Source: Pyricularia pennisetigena (Eukaryota > Ascomycota > Sordariomycetes > Magnaporthales > Pyriculariaceae). From it: a DNA stretch of 64,000 nucleotides. Below the pieces are notes generated by a model that was not told the origin of the DNA, did not search any database, and was given only the letters and a program-made list of their open reading frames with translations. This document shows positions 10,317-19,370 of the stretch, piece by piece. Both the position numbers and the translations under genes were made by a program. How positions within the stretch are numbered: the stretch's first letter is position 1; every line of letters starts with the position of its first letter. The stretch spans positions 2,836,543 through 2,900,542 of the forward strand of contig NC_043743.1 of assembly GCF_004337985.1 (NCBI RefSeq), read 5' to 3'.

Positions 10317-12845
10317 ATGTCGACACTCACGATGGACCTCTCAACAATAACCTCGGCCGAGCAGGTCTTCACTTCTCCGTCCAACACGCTCCCGCAGATC
10401 CGAGCGATCCACAAGGCGCTGCACGCGCAGATCGACGACCGCGCCTCGCGCCTGCGCACCCAGGTCGGCACCTCGTACCGCGACCTGCTCGGCACCGCCG
10501 ACGCCATCGTTCGCATGCGCCGCGACATGGCCGAGGTTCAGGCCGTGCTGGGCCGCATGGGCGGCCGCTGCGGCCGTGCCGTCGTCGGGGCCAAGGCCGA
10601 GGGCCTGCAGCGGTTCGTCGGGCTGGGGGAGAACGAGCCGGGCAGAGATGACGACGACGATGACGAAGATGGAGGCAACATTGATGTGGATGCCCTCCTC
10701 GGCGCAAAGGGCAGGATGTTGTCGGTCGCGGCCAGGGCCAGGCTGCTGGACGCGTGTGCGCTCGCCGCGAGGCGGGTGCTGAGGACCGGCGAGGCGAAGA
10801 GGGGCGACAGGCTGCTCGTCGCCGCCAAGGTGCTGCTGCTGAGCAGGCTGGTGGGCAAGAGCCTGAGCGAGGGCGGCGAGGCCGCCGTCGACCCGCAGGT
10901 CAGGGCGTCGATCGACGCGTCGTGGAAGAGTCTGCGTAGGAGGATCGAAAAGGTCCTCGAGGTCGTGGACGAGGACCTGGTCGGCCGCGACGACGTGGTC
11001 AAGGCGCTGTGCGCCTACAGCCTCGCCACAAACGCCGGCTGCCGCGAGGTCCTGGGCTTCTTCCTGCGCATCAGAGCCCGCGCCATGACGCTGGCGTTTG
11101 CGCTCGACGAGGACGCCGAGCACGAGGGCGACGGCGACCAGAGCTCCAAGGCCGCGCTCACCTGCCTCAGGCTCTTTACCAGGACCATGTTGGATGTGCA
11201 GGCTCTGATGCCGACCAAGCTCGTCGAGGCCCTCAAGGGGCTGAAGAAGAAGCCGATTCTAGAGGACGACGCCCTATTGAAGCTCGAGGGGCTCCGGCTG
11301 GATCTGTCGGCGAGGTGGTGCGGGGACGAGATCCGGTATTACAAACCATATATCCGCCACGATGACCTCGAGGGCAAGCAAGCCAAGGAGATGCTGACGG
11401 GCTGGGCGGAGCGCGGCGGGGAGACGCTCATCAAGGGCCTGGAGAGGACCCTGACGCGGCTGCACGACCTGGGAGCGGTCCTGGAGCTTCGGTCTAGCGT
11501 GCTGCAGTGCTGGATCCGCGACGGGGGCCGCATCAGAGGCTACGACCCGGCCGTCATGCTCGACCAACTGAGGACGGCCATCAACACGTACACGCTCGAG
11601 ATGCTGGCCGGCAAGGTCCACAAGCTGCGGCTCGTGGGCGCCGAGATGTCGGCGACGCTGGACGGCTGGCGCGTTGGCGTGACGGACGAACAGCACGGCC
11701 TGTGGGACGACGAGGGCATGGACCTGGACCTATCGGGCGGGGCGGCTCTCTTCACGCAGGACGTCGTGTCCAGGCTCTACGGCCGCAACGACGCCGTCTC
11801 CAAGGCGGTAAACTGCTACGAGTCCTGGCATCAGGTCGTTAGAGAGGTCGAAGAGAAGGTCAAGGTGCTACGCAAGCAACGGTGGGACAACGATGCCGAC
11901 GAAATCGAGGATGAGGAGACAATCGAGCAGAGACAGCAGATCCTCAGCTCGGAAGACCCACAGACGCTACAGGATCAGCTCAGAAAGTCGCTAGAGACGG
12001 CATTCAGGGAGCTCGATGAGCAGATAATCGGACTGTGGAAAGCACAACAGGACGGCCAGCACAGGGGCCATGTGGCAATGTACCTCACCCGCGTGCTCCG
12101 GGATGTACGAAGTCGCCTGCCTGACGAGGTCGAGACGGCTAAAACGCTGGGGACGTCCCTGATCCCGCAGCTTCACGAGGTTATCGTCAAGACGATAGTG
12201 GCTGCCCCGCTGGAAGACTTCACAAAGAAGGCACTGGCCAGGACCAGCGTCGTCGGGCGTAGCCTATGGGAAGGCGATGACCCAGCCCTGCCGAGCATGC
12301 CGTCGGCCGGTGTGTTTACGTTCCTGAGGGCGCTGGTTGCGTCTATGGGAGATGCCGGGTTGGACCTGTGGAGTCCCACGGCCGTTGTCGCGCTCAAGTC
12401 GTATCTCAAGGGACAGCTAAGGGAGGCATGGCTAGAGGCTTTGAACCGGCACAGTGCCGTTCAAGACAAAGTTGAAGAAGAACAGGGCGCTGAAAGTGTG
12501 GACGAGAAGAAGCCCGAGCGGTCCGAGGGTGCAGATGCTGACGAGGAGGGTTCCAAGGAAGACCAAGATAAAGTCGCATCTACAGAAAACGATCAAGCAG
12601 AGGACAAGGCGTCTGTTTCGGCGGAACAGCGTAGAGAACTCTTTACGCAATGGCTATACGATGTCATGTTTCTTCAGGGTAGCCTTGGTACAGCCAACGG
12701 GCCCTCCGAGGATGAGCTCAAAGACTTGGAGGATGCTATGTACAAGCAGACGGAGCTTAACAATGATGCCGCGCGGAAGCAGATATCTAAATCGGCGCAG
12801 GAAAACTGGAAACGGACCAGCCTGCTCTTTGGATTGCTGGCGTGA
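10317..12845 (+). CDS. COG1: Conserved oligomeric Golgi complex subunit 1
   Basis: This is a lobe A subunit of the COG tether, which captures retrograde vesicles at the Golgi. The intronless 842-residue protein has the Cog1 N-terminus: AEQVFTSPSNTLPQIRAIHK followed by the helical YRDLLGTADAIVRMRRDMAEV segment (about residues 50-80), which forms the coiled coil with other lobe A subunits. The rest is mostly helical, with an acidic low-complexity insert near residues 720-765 and a final conserved QWLYDVMFLQ helix. The ATG at 10317 (MSTLTMDL) is preferred over the more upstream in-frame ATG at 10215, which adds leader-like sequence. Codon use is strongly GC-rich. No lesion is seen. Confidence 0.9.
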   Translation: MSTLTMDLSTITSAEQVFTSPSNTLPQIRAIHKALHAQIDDRASRLRTQVGTSYRDLLGTADAIVRMRRDMAEVQAVLGRMGGRCGRAVVGAKAEGLQRFVGLGENEPGRDDDDDDEDGGNIDVDALLGAKGRMLSVAARARLLDACALAARRVLRTGEAKRGDRLLVAAKVLLLSRLVGKSLSEGGEAAVDPQVRASIDASWKSLRRRIEKVLEVVDEDLVGRDDVVKALCAYSLATNAGCREVLGFFLRIRARAMTLAFALDEDAEHEGDGDQSSKAALTCLRLFTRTMLDVQALMPTKLVEALKGLKKKPILEDDALLKLEGLRLDLSARWCGDEIRYYKPYIRHDDLEGKQAKEMLTGWAERGGETLIKGLERTLTRLHDLGAVLELRSSVLQCWIRDGGRIRGYDPAVMLDQLRTAINTYTLEMLAGKVHKLRLVGAEMSATLDGWRVGVTDEQHGLWDDEGMDLDLSGGAALFTQDVVSRLYGRNDAVSKAVNCYESWHQVVREVEEKVKVLRKQRWDNDADEIEDEETIEQRQQILSSEDPQTLQDQLRKSLETAFRELDEQIIGLWKAQQDGQHRGHVAMYLTRVLRDVRSRLPDEVETAKTLGTSLIPQLHEVIVKTIVAAPLEDFTKKALARTSVVGRSLWEGDDPALPSMPSAGVFTFLRALVASMGDAGLDLWSPTAVVALKSYLKGQLREAWLEALNRHSAVQDKVEEEQGAESVDEKKPERSEGADADEEGSKEDQDKVASTENDQAEDKASVSAEQRRELFTQWLYDVMFLQGSLGTANGPSEDELKDLEDAMYKQTELNNDAARKQISKSAQENWKRTSLLFGLLA

Positions 12846-13072
12846 CAGAATAGTACTCGATTTGCCTAGGCCTCTTGATGTGGTACCGACTGTAAGGGTA
12901 CCGGTATATATATATGTATGTACATGGAGCAGTCTCTGTCTATAGAAAAGAAAGAAGAAGGAAAAAACAAAACATGAAAAAAAGCACCGTGTAAAAGATT
13001 TCCCTGATAAAAACGCAAAAAAAAGAAATAAGAGACTGCCAGATTTCATACATGGCTCGTTTCTTTATCTAC

Positions 13073-14019
13073 TCAGAGCTTGTGTCGCTTCTCACCCGAG
13101 GCAAGCTTCAAAAACTCGCGCTGCGGCACGCCGCTCATGAACCTCCCCAGCCCGGCAAAGACCTCCCTCGCGTTCTGGGCCTCGAGGACGTCGATCTCGG
13201 GCCGGCGGATCAGCTCCTTGATGCCGAGCAGGCTGTCGCCGACGAGGTGGTCGCCCAGTTTGTCGTCAATCTCGGCCAGGACGAGCTCCCTGAAGCGAAT
13301 GTGGTCGTCGGCGGCGCCCTGGAGCTCGGTGAAGACCTTGTTGACGAAGCCGGTGCGCAGCAGCTCCTGGGCGGGGACGCGGCGGCTCATGAGCAGGGCC
13401 TCGTTGGCCTTGCTGACGCCAAGGCGCTGGACCAGGGCGCGCGACGCGCCGCCCTCGGCGACCAGGCCCAGGGACGAGAAGGGCGTGAGCAGAAAGGTCG
13501 AGGGCGTGGCGTAGATGAAGTCGGCAAAGGACACGAGCGCGGCCGACAGCCCGACCACGGGCCCGTTGAGCCCCACGACCAGGATCTTGGGGTGCGAGTA
13601 GAAGGCCTGCGTGATGTTGAGGTTGTAGGCGACAAACGTCTGCAGCCACTGGCGGCGGCCGCCGTCGGCGATGCCATTGTCGTCCTGGCCGGTGGTGGGA
13701 GGGTCGCGGATGGTGGATACATCGGCGCCGCTTTTGTTTTTTTTCTTGTCGTCAGCAAGGATTTGTTTTCTTTTCTTTTTTTTTTCTTTTTTTTTTCGTC
13801 AAGGGTTATCATGTGACAGAGAAAAAGTACCTACGCCGAGAAATAACGGCCCTTGGCCGTCAGCAAGGTCACGTAGACCTCGTCGTGGGTAGCCACCTCC
13901 CGCAACCTTTCCGACAGCTCATAGTAGCCATGTTGGTCGAGGGCATTGAGCTTGCGCTCGTTGCATATGGTGATGACGGCCACCCGGCCCTTGTATTCGA
14001 GGGTTGTGACGCCGGGCAT
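13073..14019 (-). CDS. Peroxisomal enoyl-CoA hydratase/isomerase (Eci1-like)
   Basis: This crotonase-fold protein probably acts as a delta3,delta2-enoyl-CoA isomerase in peroxisomal beta-oxidation of unsaturated fatty acids. Exon 1 (14019-13835) and exon 2 (13730-13073) join in phase 2 to give 280 residues. The start MPGVTTLEYKGRVAVITICN is the usual first crotonase strand. The oxyanion-hole region is VVGLNGPVVGLSAALVSFAD, and the PFSSLGLVAEGGAS motif supplies the glutamate expected for isomerases. The C-terminus is KRHKL; the final HKL resembles the peroxisomal targeting tripeptide HRL of yeast Eci1. The intron (13834-13731) is purine-rich on the transcript and uses an AAG acceptor. Substrate specificity is inferred. 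Confidence 0.85.
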
Positions 14020-14204
14020 ATTTGCAGTGAACCTCGGATTTTACCAGGGCCGACCGCTGTTGAAATTCAATGCTTGCTTCTTGGGCGGTGCCGGCCTCAA
14101 GCCCACGTGAACAAATATAGCAAGCAGCAGTAACCGGTAATTCTCTATTCGTATCCCTTGGGCCACTTGGATTTGAAATATAAAAAAAAAGGCAATGACA
14201 AATT

Positions 14205-14242
14205 AAAAAAAAAAAAAAAAAAAGAAAGAAAGAAAGAAAAAG
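14205..14242. repeat. A-rich tract with (GAAA)n
   Basis: An A run (14205-14223) is followed by GAAA repeats upstream of the isomerase gene. It is low-complexity intergenic sequence. Confidence 0.8.
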
Positions 14243-14310
14243 AAAATGCCCGTCGAATTTCTCTAATTTCTTTCTATTCTTGAGTTGCACGGAGTTAAAC
14301 CAGGCGTTGG

Positions 14311-14844
14311 TTAGATCTCCTTCGGCATGTTCAATTTGCTTACAATAAGATTCTCTAGCAGTTGTACCTCGGCAGGATCCACGCCTCCAAATGCCACCGT
14401 TATCCGATCCAGGGGTCCCCGCACACGACGCGCTAGACTAGGGGAGGTGACGAAACTGGCTTTAATGAACAAATTGGAGCTGAGCAACTGGGAGCTCAAT
14501 TCAGTTAATCTTGTCACTCGGCAGATGTCCTCCACCCCCGCACACTAAAGTGGGGACTTTTTTTTTTCGGTTTCTTTAGCGGCCAAATCTCTGGACATGC
14601 ACATGTTTCTATTTGTTCAAGATCAGCAGCGGTCAACACTTTGATTCACCCAGGCCTGAAATCGGCGTCGAAATTCTTTCTTCAAGCTCTGAAGACAATC
14701 GTCATTTTCCTCGGTAATGTTCAGCCCTATGCATGTCCCAAGTCGAGCCATTTGTCCTACATTGCGCGCTCCGAGTGGACGCAACAACATTTCCGCGCTG
14801 GCTTTTTCATCCGTTTCTTGAAATATGTCAACGGCAGTTGTCAT
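14311..14844 (-). CDS. Possible small two-exon protein, unrecognised
   Basis: Two open stretches on the minus strand may belong together: 14844-14623 (starts MTTAVDIFQETDEKASAEML) and about 14547-14311 (contains VEDICRVTRLTEL and ends in KLNMPKEI). A TTTAG acceptor-like site just before the second would open its frame in phase 0, but there is no strong GT donor after the first. The composition is protein-like and amphipathic. I recognise no domain, signal peptide or membrane segment. It could be a real short gene, a remnant, or chance. Its position at the edge of the accessory island fits a remnant. Confidence 0.25.
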
Positions 14845-15246
14845 GATATCTTTTCAATCCTTGGGCCAACCGACTATTAGACTAGCCGTGCAGGGGGCGC
14901 GCTTGTCGACCGCGGCAAAGATTTATGGTCGGCATTGCCGGTGCTAACTAACTAGACTGACTACTTTCTACGGAATGTAAACTATCTCGGTGGTTCTTTA
15001 TTTGGATCCAGCATAAACGACGACTCAGGATATGGAAAAATTGTATATACTATACTTTTGATTAATTATAGATGCCAACCCATCAAAGTCTACCAGTTAC
15101 GACCAATCTACCATTTAATATTGTTCGCTCTCCGCCATTTTCAAAATCGAGACCTTTACAGTTCATTGTCCTTCCAAAAAACATCAAAATACCACATGAA
15201 CTTGCAAGGAGACGCGAAGAACAATAAATAATAAAAGGCCACAATA
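14845..15246. other. Intergenic region before secreted-protein gene
   Basis: This AT-rich upstream region contains the likely promoter of the gene starting at 15247. Nothing specific is recognised. Confidence 0.35.
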
Positions 15247-15732
15247 ATGTATTTCAACCATATTATCTCTCTTGCATGCTTGGCGCACGTTGCCATCGCC
15301 GGTCCAACAGGGGCTTCCACTAAGGGCCATTCCCCCGTTGGAACGTCCCCAGGTCTCGCATCTCTTAAACCGAACCAGGACGCTGTATCAAAACAAGACA
15401 GAGAACATTGCACAAGTGATGTCTGTGCAAATCTGGCTGCGATTTGCAAAGGAGCAGCCCCTGGTGGTCACGCAAGTCTCCCGCAACGCCTAAATCCTTC
15501 AGCAAACGACAGAAAGGGTTAGTTTTAAGCCCAGTCTTTTGAGCGTAATGTCCACGCTTGCCTTGGGCTGAGAATTCATATGGCTGACTCTTCGATTTGT
15601 TTGTGTAGAGCATAAGCAGAACACTGTATCTCGTCTTGGTCGTCGTGGCAAGGATCGAAACGGTAAGTTTCAAGCCCAAACCCGGTATAAAATGCACATT
15701 TGTTTTGACAGTGAAAATGCAAATGGCTTACT

Positions 15733-15796
<64 letters not shown>

Positions 15797-16152
15797 TACG
15801 TAGAAGACGGTGAGATCGATTCTCCTCGCTCCCGCGGTCCCAATAAATTGGTGAGCTGTCTATCACATTGTTTTTGCGCAAACGATCCAGAATTTGAGAG
15901 AAGTAAGTTTCTTTTAAGTCCAGCTCCGGTGTAGTATTCAAATTTGCTTTACAGCGAGAATTGAGTACTTTTCAGCTTTTTTTCTTCTCTGATGTAGCTG
16001 ACCGAGCCGACCGTCCAGAGAATCCGGAATATTGTCAATATCTTAAGGATAACAATATTCCTAGAAATGATAAGGGCGGAATGATCGGTTTTTGTTCCCT
16101 TTTGGCCAAGAAAACGACAACACCGCGACTAGGACCCAGATCACGCTTTTGA
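15247..16152 (+). CDS. Small secreted cysteine-containing protein (effector-like)
   Basis: Four exons (15247-15517, 15609-15662, 15804-15902, 15998-16152) join in one frame into 192 residues. All three introns are phase 1, so the inner exons can be duplicated or skipped without a frame change. The N-terminus MYFNHIISLACLAHVAIA is a clear signal peptide. The mature part is polar and holds eight cysteines: three in exon 1 (CTSDVCANLAAIC), none in exon 2, three in exon 3 (SCLSHCFC) and two in exon 4. Exon 2 is basic with RLGRRGK, a possible kexin site. The introns resemble each other over long blocks, and intron 2 contains a 59-base T run. No domain is recognised; a secreted effector is an inference from size, signal and genomic setting. 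Confidence 0.7.
15735..15793. repeat. Poly(T) run, 59 bases
   Basis: This is the longest homopolymer in the window. It lies in intron 2 of the secreted-protein gene, ending 10 bases before the acceptor, so it acts as or replaces the polypyrimidine tract. Confidence 0.95.
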
Positions 16153-16200
16153 AGTAGAATGACATAATTCCTATTGGTAAATATGCCTACAATCGTCATC

Positions 16201-16288
16201 ACAAGTCTTATTTTTGAACCCGGGCCTGGCTTAGCACACCTTTCCAGTAAGAGTATACCGGTTGTTGACTTTTGGGCTATTAATGTAG
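16201..16288 (+). repeat. Degenerate fourth copy of the duplicated intron
   Basis: Downstream of the stop codon a stretch resembles the three introns of the preceding gene: it starts CAAGTCTTATTTTTGAACCC, has a central TTTCCAGTAAGAGT block comparable to TTTACAGCGAGAATT in intron 3, and ends in TTAATGTAG like the three acceptors. It suggests that the duplicated exon-intron array once continued further. Alignment was by eye. Confidence 0.4.
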
Positions 16289-16528
16289 ATTCCGACCAAA
16301 ATTATACCATCTGCAAAAGGTCCGGTGGTGGCTTTTTGTAGCTTTGGATGTAGCTTTGGAAAAAGGCGTATATTACCAGGTAAATGACTGGAAAGATTCT
16401 GGAGAAGGCTCTGTGGCGGGTATTAGTATACGCGGAACTAAAAGCATAAAACATATATATGGATGAGTTAAAACCATTCTCTATCGACGGTCGTATATCC
16501 CATCTATCTGTTTAGTGTATTCAATCAT

Positions 16529-16532
<4 letters not shown>

Positions 16533-16560
<28 letters not shown>
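16533..16560. repeat. Poly(A) run, 28 bases
   Basis: This is an uninterrupted A run in intergenic DNA. There is no adjacent coding sequence to suggest a retroposed tail. Confidence 0.95.
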
Positions 16561-16563
<3 letters not shown>

Positions 16564-16735
16564 GTCCTCAGTGGGGCTTGATCATCCATCATTCATGTAA
16601 ATGACGCTCACAGTAATAAAAAGAAGCTGGCACGAGAGAAGCAAACATGTTTCGTAAGAATGCGAGTGGGGAGTCAAGATGGGCATAAAGGGACCTTTGT
16701 GTGTTCGGCTGACAAGCAAGCAGATAATATCAGCT

Positions 16736-17829
16736 TCACGGTGCTGGTGCACCGACTGGCTTCAACTCGTTGATGGTCTCTTCCCATAGCCTGGTCTGTA
16801 CCTGCTTTCCTTCTTCAGTGTACCACACTGGGGGATATCTGCGAAAGGTCAGCATACACTATTATTTGATTTTACGGCCGCGAGAAAAAAGAAAAAAAAA
16901 AAGAAATAGGCGTCAATTCTTACGGTTTGATGGTCCAGTCGCTGATGAAACTACCATGACCCTCGGCGCCGTAGTTGAACACGGCATAGAGATATATGGA
17001 AGCTCCGACGTCGGGCACCCTCCCAAGGAGGTAGGATACGGCCAGGAAAGCAATCTTGTTCAGCGTGGAATTCGAGCGGCCGATCTCGGTCCCCCTGACC
17101 AAGCCCGGGTTGGGATAGTTGATGATTACGTCGGCCGGGTCGACGTGCTCCGCGAGCTTGGCCACAAAGAAGACCAGCAGCAGCTTCGACCTCGAATAAC
17201 TGTCAAACATCGATAAGTTCTCGGGCTTGTCCAGCGCGGGCAGCACCGGGTCCGTCGACAGCAGCGTCGTCATGTACGCTGAGTCGGACCCAACGACGCT
17301 GAGCACCGGCGGCGACGCACCCGCCGCCTTCTTCTTGGCCTTGAGGACTGGCACCAGCAGCAGCGACAAGAACGCCGTGGAGAGGTAGTTGACCTGCAGG
17401 GTGAGCTCGTGGCCCGTCTCCTCCGCCACGGAGAAGTCCGGCGTATACAGCGCCGCGTTGAGTATGACCGAGTCGATGCGGTCAAGGTCCGACTCGCACC
17501 TGGCCGCAAACGCGCGGACCGAGTCGTACGACGCCATGTCGACGATCCACACCGATATCTTTGCGTTCGGGAACTCGGCCCGCAGCTTCTCCGCCGCCGC
17601 GTCGCCCCTCGCCTGCGACCGCACGCCCATGACCAGGTGCGGAGAGCCCCAGCTGCAGCAGCTGCCGCGACGCCGCCAGGCCCACCCCGGTATTGCTGCC
17701 CGTCACGATCGACGTCTAGCCCTTGGCGCTCGTGCCGGGAGGGAGGGGCTTGGCTGCCTCGCACTGCCGCCGTACGAACCCCTTGAGTGTAGTCTCATCT
17801 GCGGCTTGGGCTTTGAGATTTGCTGACAT
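16736..17829 (-). pseudogene. Broken short-chain dehydrogenase/reductase
   Basis: The reading starts at MSANLKAQAADETTLKGF (17829) and would continue into the NAD(P)-binding strand SIVTGSNTGVGLAASRQLL, but a TAG stop lies just before it (17718-17716). A frameshift near 17643-17655 follows, after which the frame resumes at PHLVMGVRSQARGD. The rest is a normal SDR: an NAA motif in VILNAALYTPDF, a catalytic SYSRSK, and a last exon (16855 region to 16736) joined across a GT...GCAG intron, ending in ELKPVGAPAP. The overall architecture matches retinol-dehydrogenase-like fungal SDRs. Two lesions in the cofactor-binding half make the gene nonfunctional, unless they are sequencing errors. The TAG could be a CAG changed at CpA, the RIP-preferred context. 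Confidence 0.8.
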
Positions 17830-18175
17830 GATCTCTTTTTGTCCTTTGGTTTCTTGTGACCCGAATATGGCGGAAAAGAGGCAAAAAAAACTGGGTCCAA
17901 ACTGATGTATAGTACTACGAGAGATGGAGCATGTGTGGTATCGGATGGGACACCAAGGCAGATAGATATATACCCAGTGAAGATGGCGATGCCAGGAGTA
18001 AATTGGATGGTTATACTTAGTATACTTCCGTGTTGCTACCCTCGAGCGGGGAAAAAAAAGTTTATTTCTCTTAATTTCCTAGGTCGAAGTACTCTGCAGA
18101 TCTGTGTTGGCAGACGAGTTTCTTCTCTGATTTGTAAGACAAACGCTGGCTGGTAGAACCTGCTTACAGATACTG

Positions 18176-18248
<73 letters not shown>

Positions 18249-19370
18249 AAACCCCCCGGCGCCCACGGCACCGCTACTGAGGGAGATACTACGTAGGCCC
18301 ACCATAGGCCTGGTGTGTGCAGCTTGTCATGTATGCAGGGATTGCCATCCGTTATGTTATTATGGTGATATAACAAACTTTTCGTGGCAGACCAGCCAAC
18401 CACTCATTATTTACCATATTCGGCTGGTGCGGGTTTGAATATCCAGCTTGCAAGGTATCAATCCGAGTTCTAGAACTAGGCCAGACTATGAGAATCGTGG
18501 GACCATGGAGATCAAAGCTGTGTTGAGGTAAATTCCGAACCTCCGAAGGATGGCTTCACAGAGAGAATGGCTACGCGTATAAAAATCATTCCCATGTACA
18601 CAAGGCCGCTGCCGAGCATAACAATCACAAGTCCGCGCGCGGAGATAGGGCTTAAACTAAAGCCCTGAATATTCTGACGCAACTCTCGAAAACCACCAAT
18701 CATGTTTTGGCAGGTTAAGGATCCCACCCGAGTGGGAGACCCTTATGAGCGGAATTAAGAAGCTAATTCTTGCCGATGCCGCGAGCTGAACATCACCATC
18801 ATCAAAAGGTGTGTGCAAGATGTGCGGAGATAGCGGTTGACTGTCATTGAATACTTATGTCACTAAACCTACCGAGTTTAACGGGGGTGCTGCATTGGTA
18901 TTCAAGTGTAGTCAACCCAAGACTCAGTCAAGCTCTCAATAGGATCAACCAACAAATAAAAGCTACCAAAGGATCGGGCCGTCTGCAGTCTAGGCCTAGC
19001 CTGCCCCAGTCACCATGAGGTGGATGAGAGACTGTAGAAAATCCGTAGCCAATAACCCTATGCATCATCCAGCAGCCCTGAATGAACCCGCCTGTAAACT
19101 GATGCATTTAATCAATTTGTGTTGCAGAAGGCTGACAAAGTAAATGCTCTAGATGCCATTAGTTTTCTATGCGCCTGAAACATACATCCTCCAGAGCTTT
19201 TTGAAACTAATCTTTGATACACAATGGTACAACACGCAACAAAAACGCCAATGCCAAGCGCCGCTTTGCCATCCTATGTCCCTCCTGAGTAAAGTAAACA
19301 AAAAATCCAACGTACTCATGGCATGTACTACTCCCATTCCTTCTTCTGTCCACAAAACAATCCCATCTCC
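17830..19370. other. Gene-free stretch with microsatellite
   Basis: This 1.5-kb stretch lies between the broken dehydrogenase and SF3B1. It includes a TA/GA microsatellite. A short minus-strand ORF at 18727-18512 has a hydrophobic stretch but no other support. Confidence 0.4.
18188..18245. repeat. (GA)29 microsatellite
   Basis: This is a perfect dinucleotide tract of about 29 units, immediately preceded by a short (TA)n tract at about 18175-18187. Confidence 0.95.

Larger units (their letters stand above)
16153..16735. other. Intergenic region with repeat relics
   Basis: This region contains the degenerate intron-like copy, two nearby copies of GTAGCTTTGGA (around 16340-16360) and a 28-base A run. 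There is no gene. Confidence 0.4.

Noticed and set aside
10341..11123. Minus-strand ORF of 260 codons opposite COG1
   Set aside because: It is an antisense shadow of GC-rich coding DNA.
15712..15793. Alternative acceptor (GACAG) in intron 2 giving a phenylalanine-run exon
   Set aside because: The frame runs through the T tract into a TAG stop before exon 3, so it cannot yield the downstream protein.
15576..15941. Minus-strand ORF with a poly-lysine run
   Set aside because: It is created by the T homopolymer inside intron 2 of the + strand gene.
16533..16560. Poly(A) run as the tail of a retroposed element
   Set aside because: No target-site duplication or element body could be seen; similar runs are scattered through the window, also within introns.
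18420..18450. B-box-like GGGTTTGAATATCC suggesting a tRNA gene
   Set aside because: No matching A box or cloverleaf stems could be built around it.
18512..18727. Minus-strand ORF with a hydrophobic segment
   Set aside because: It is short and isolated, and has no family, splice partner or supporting context.
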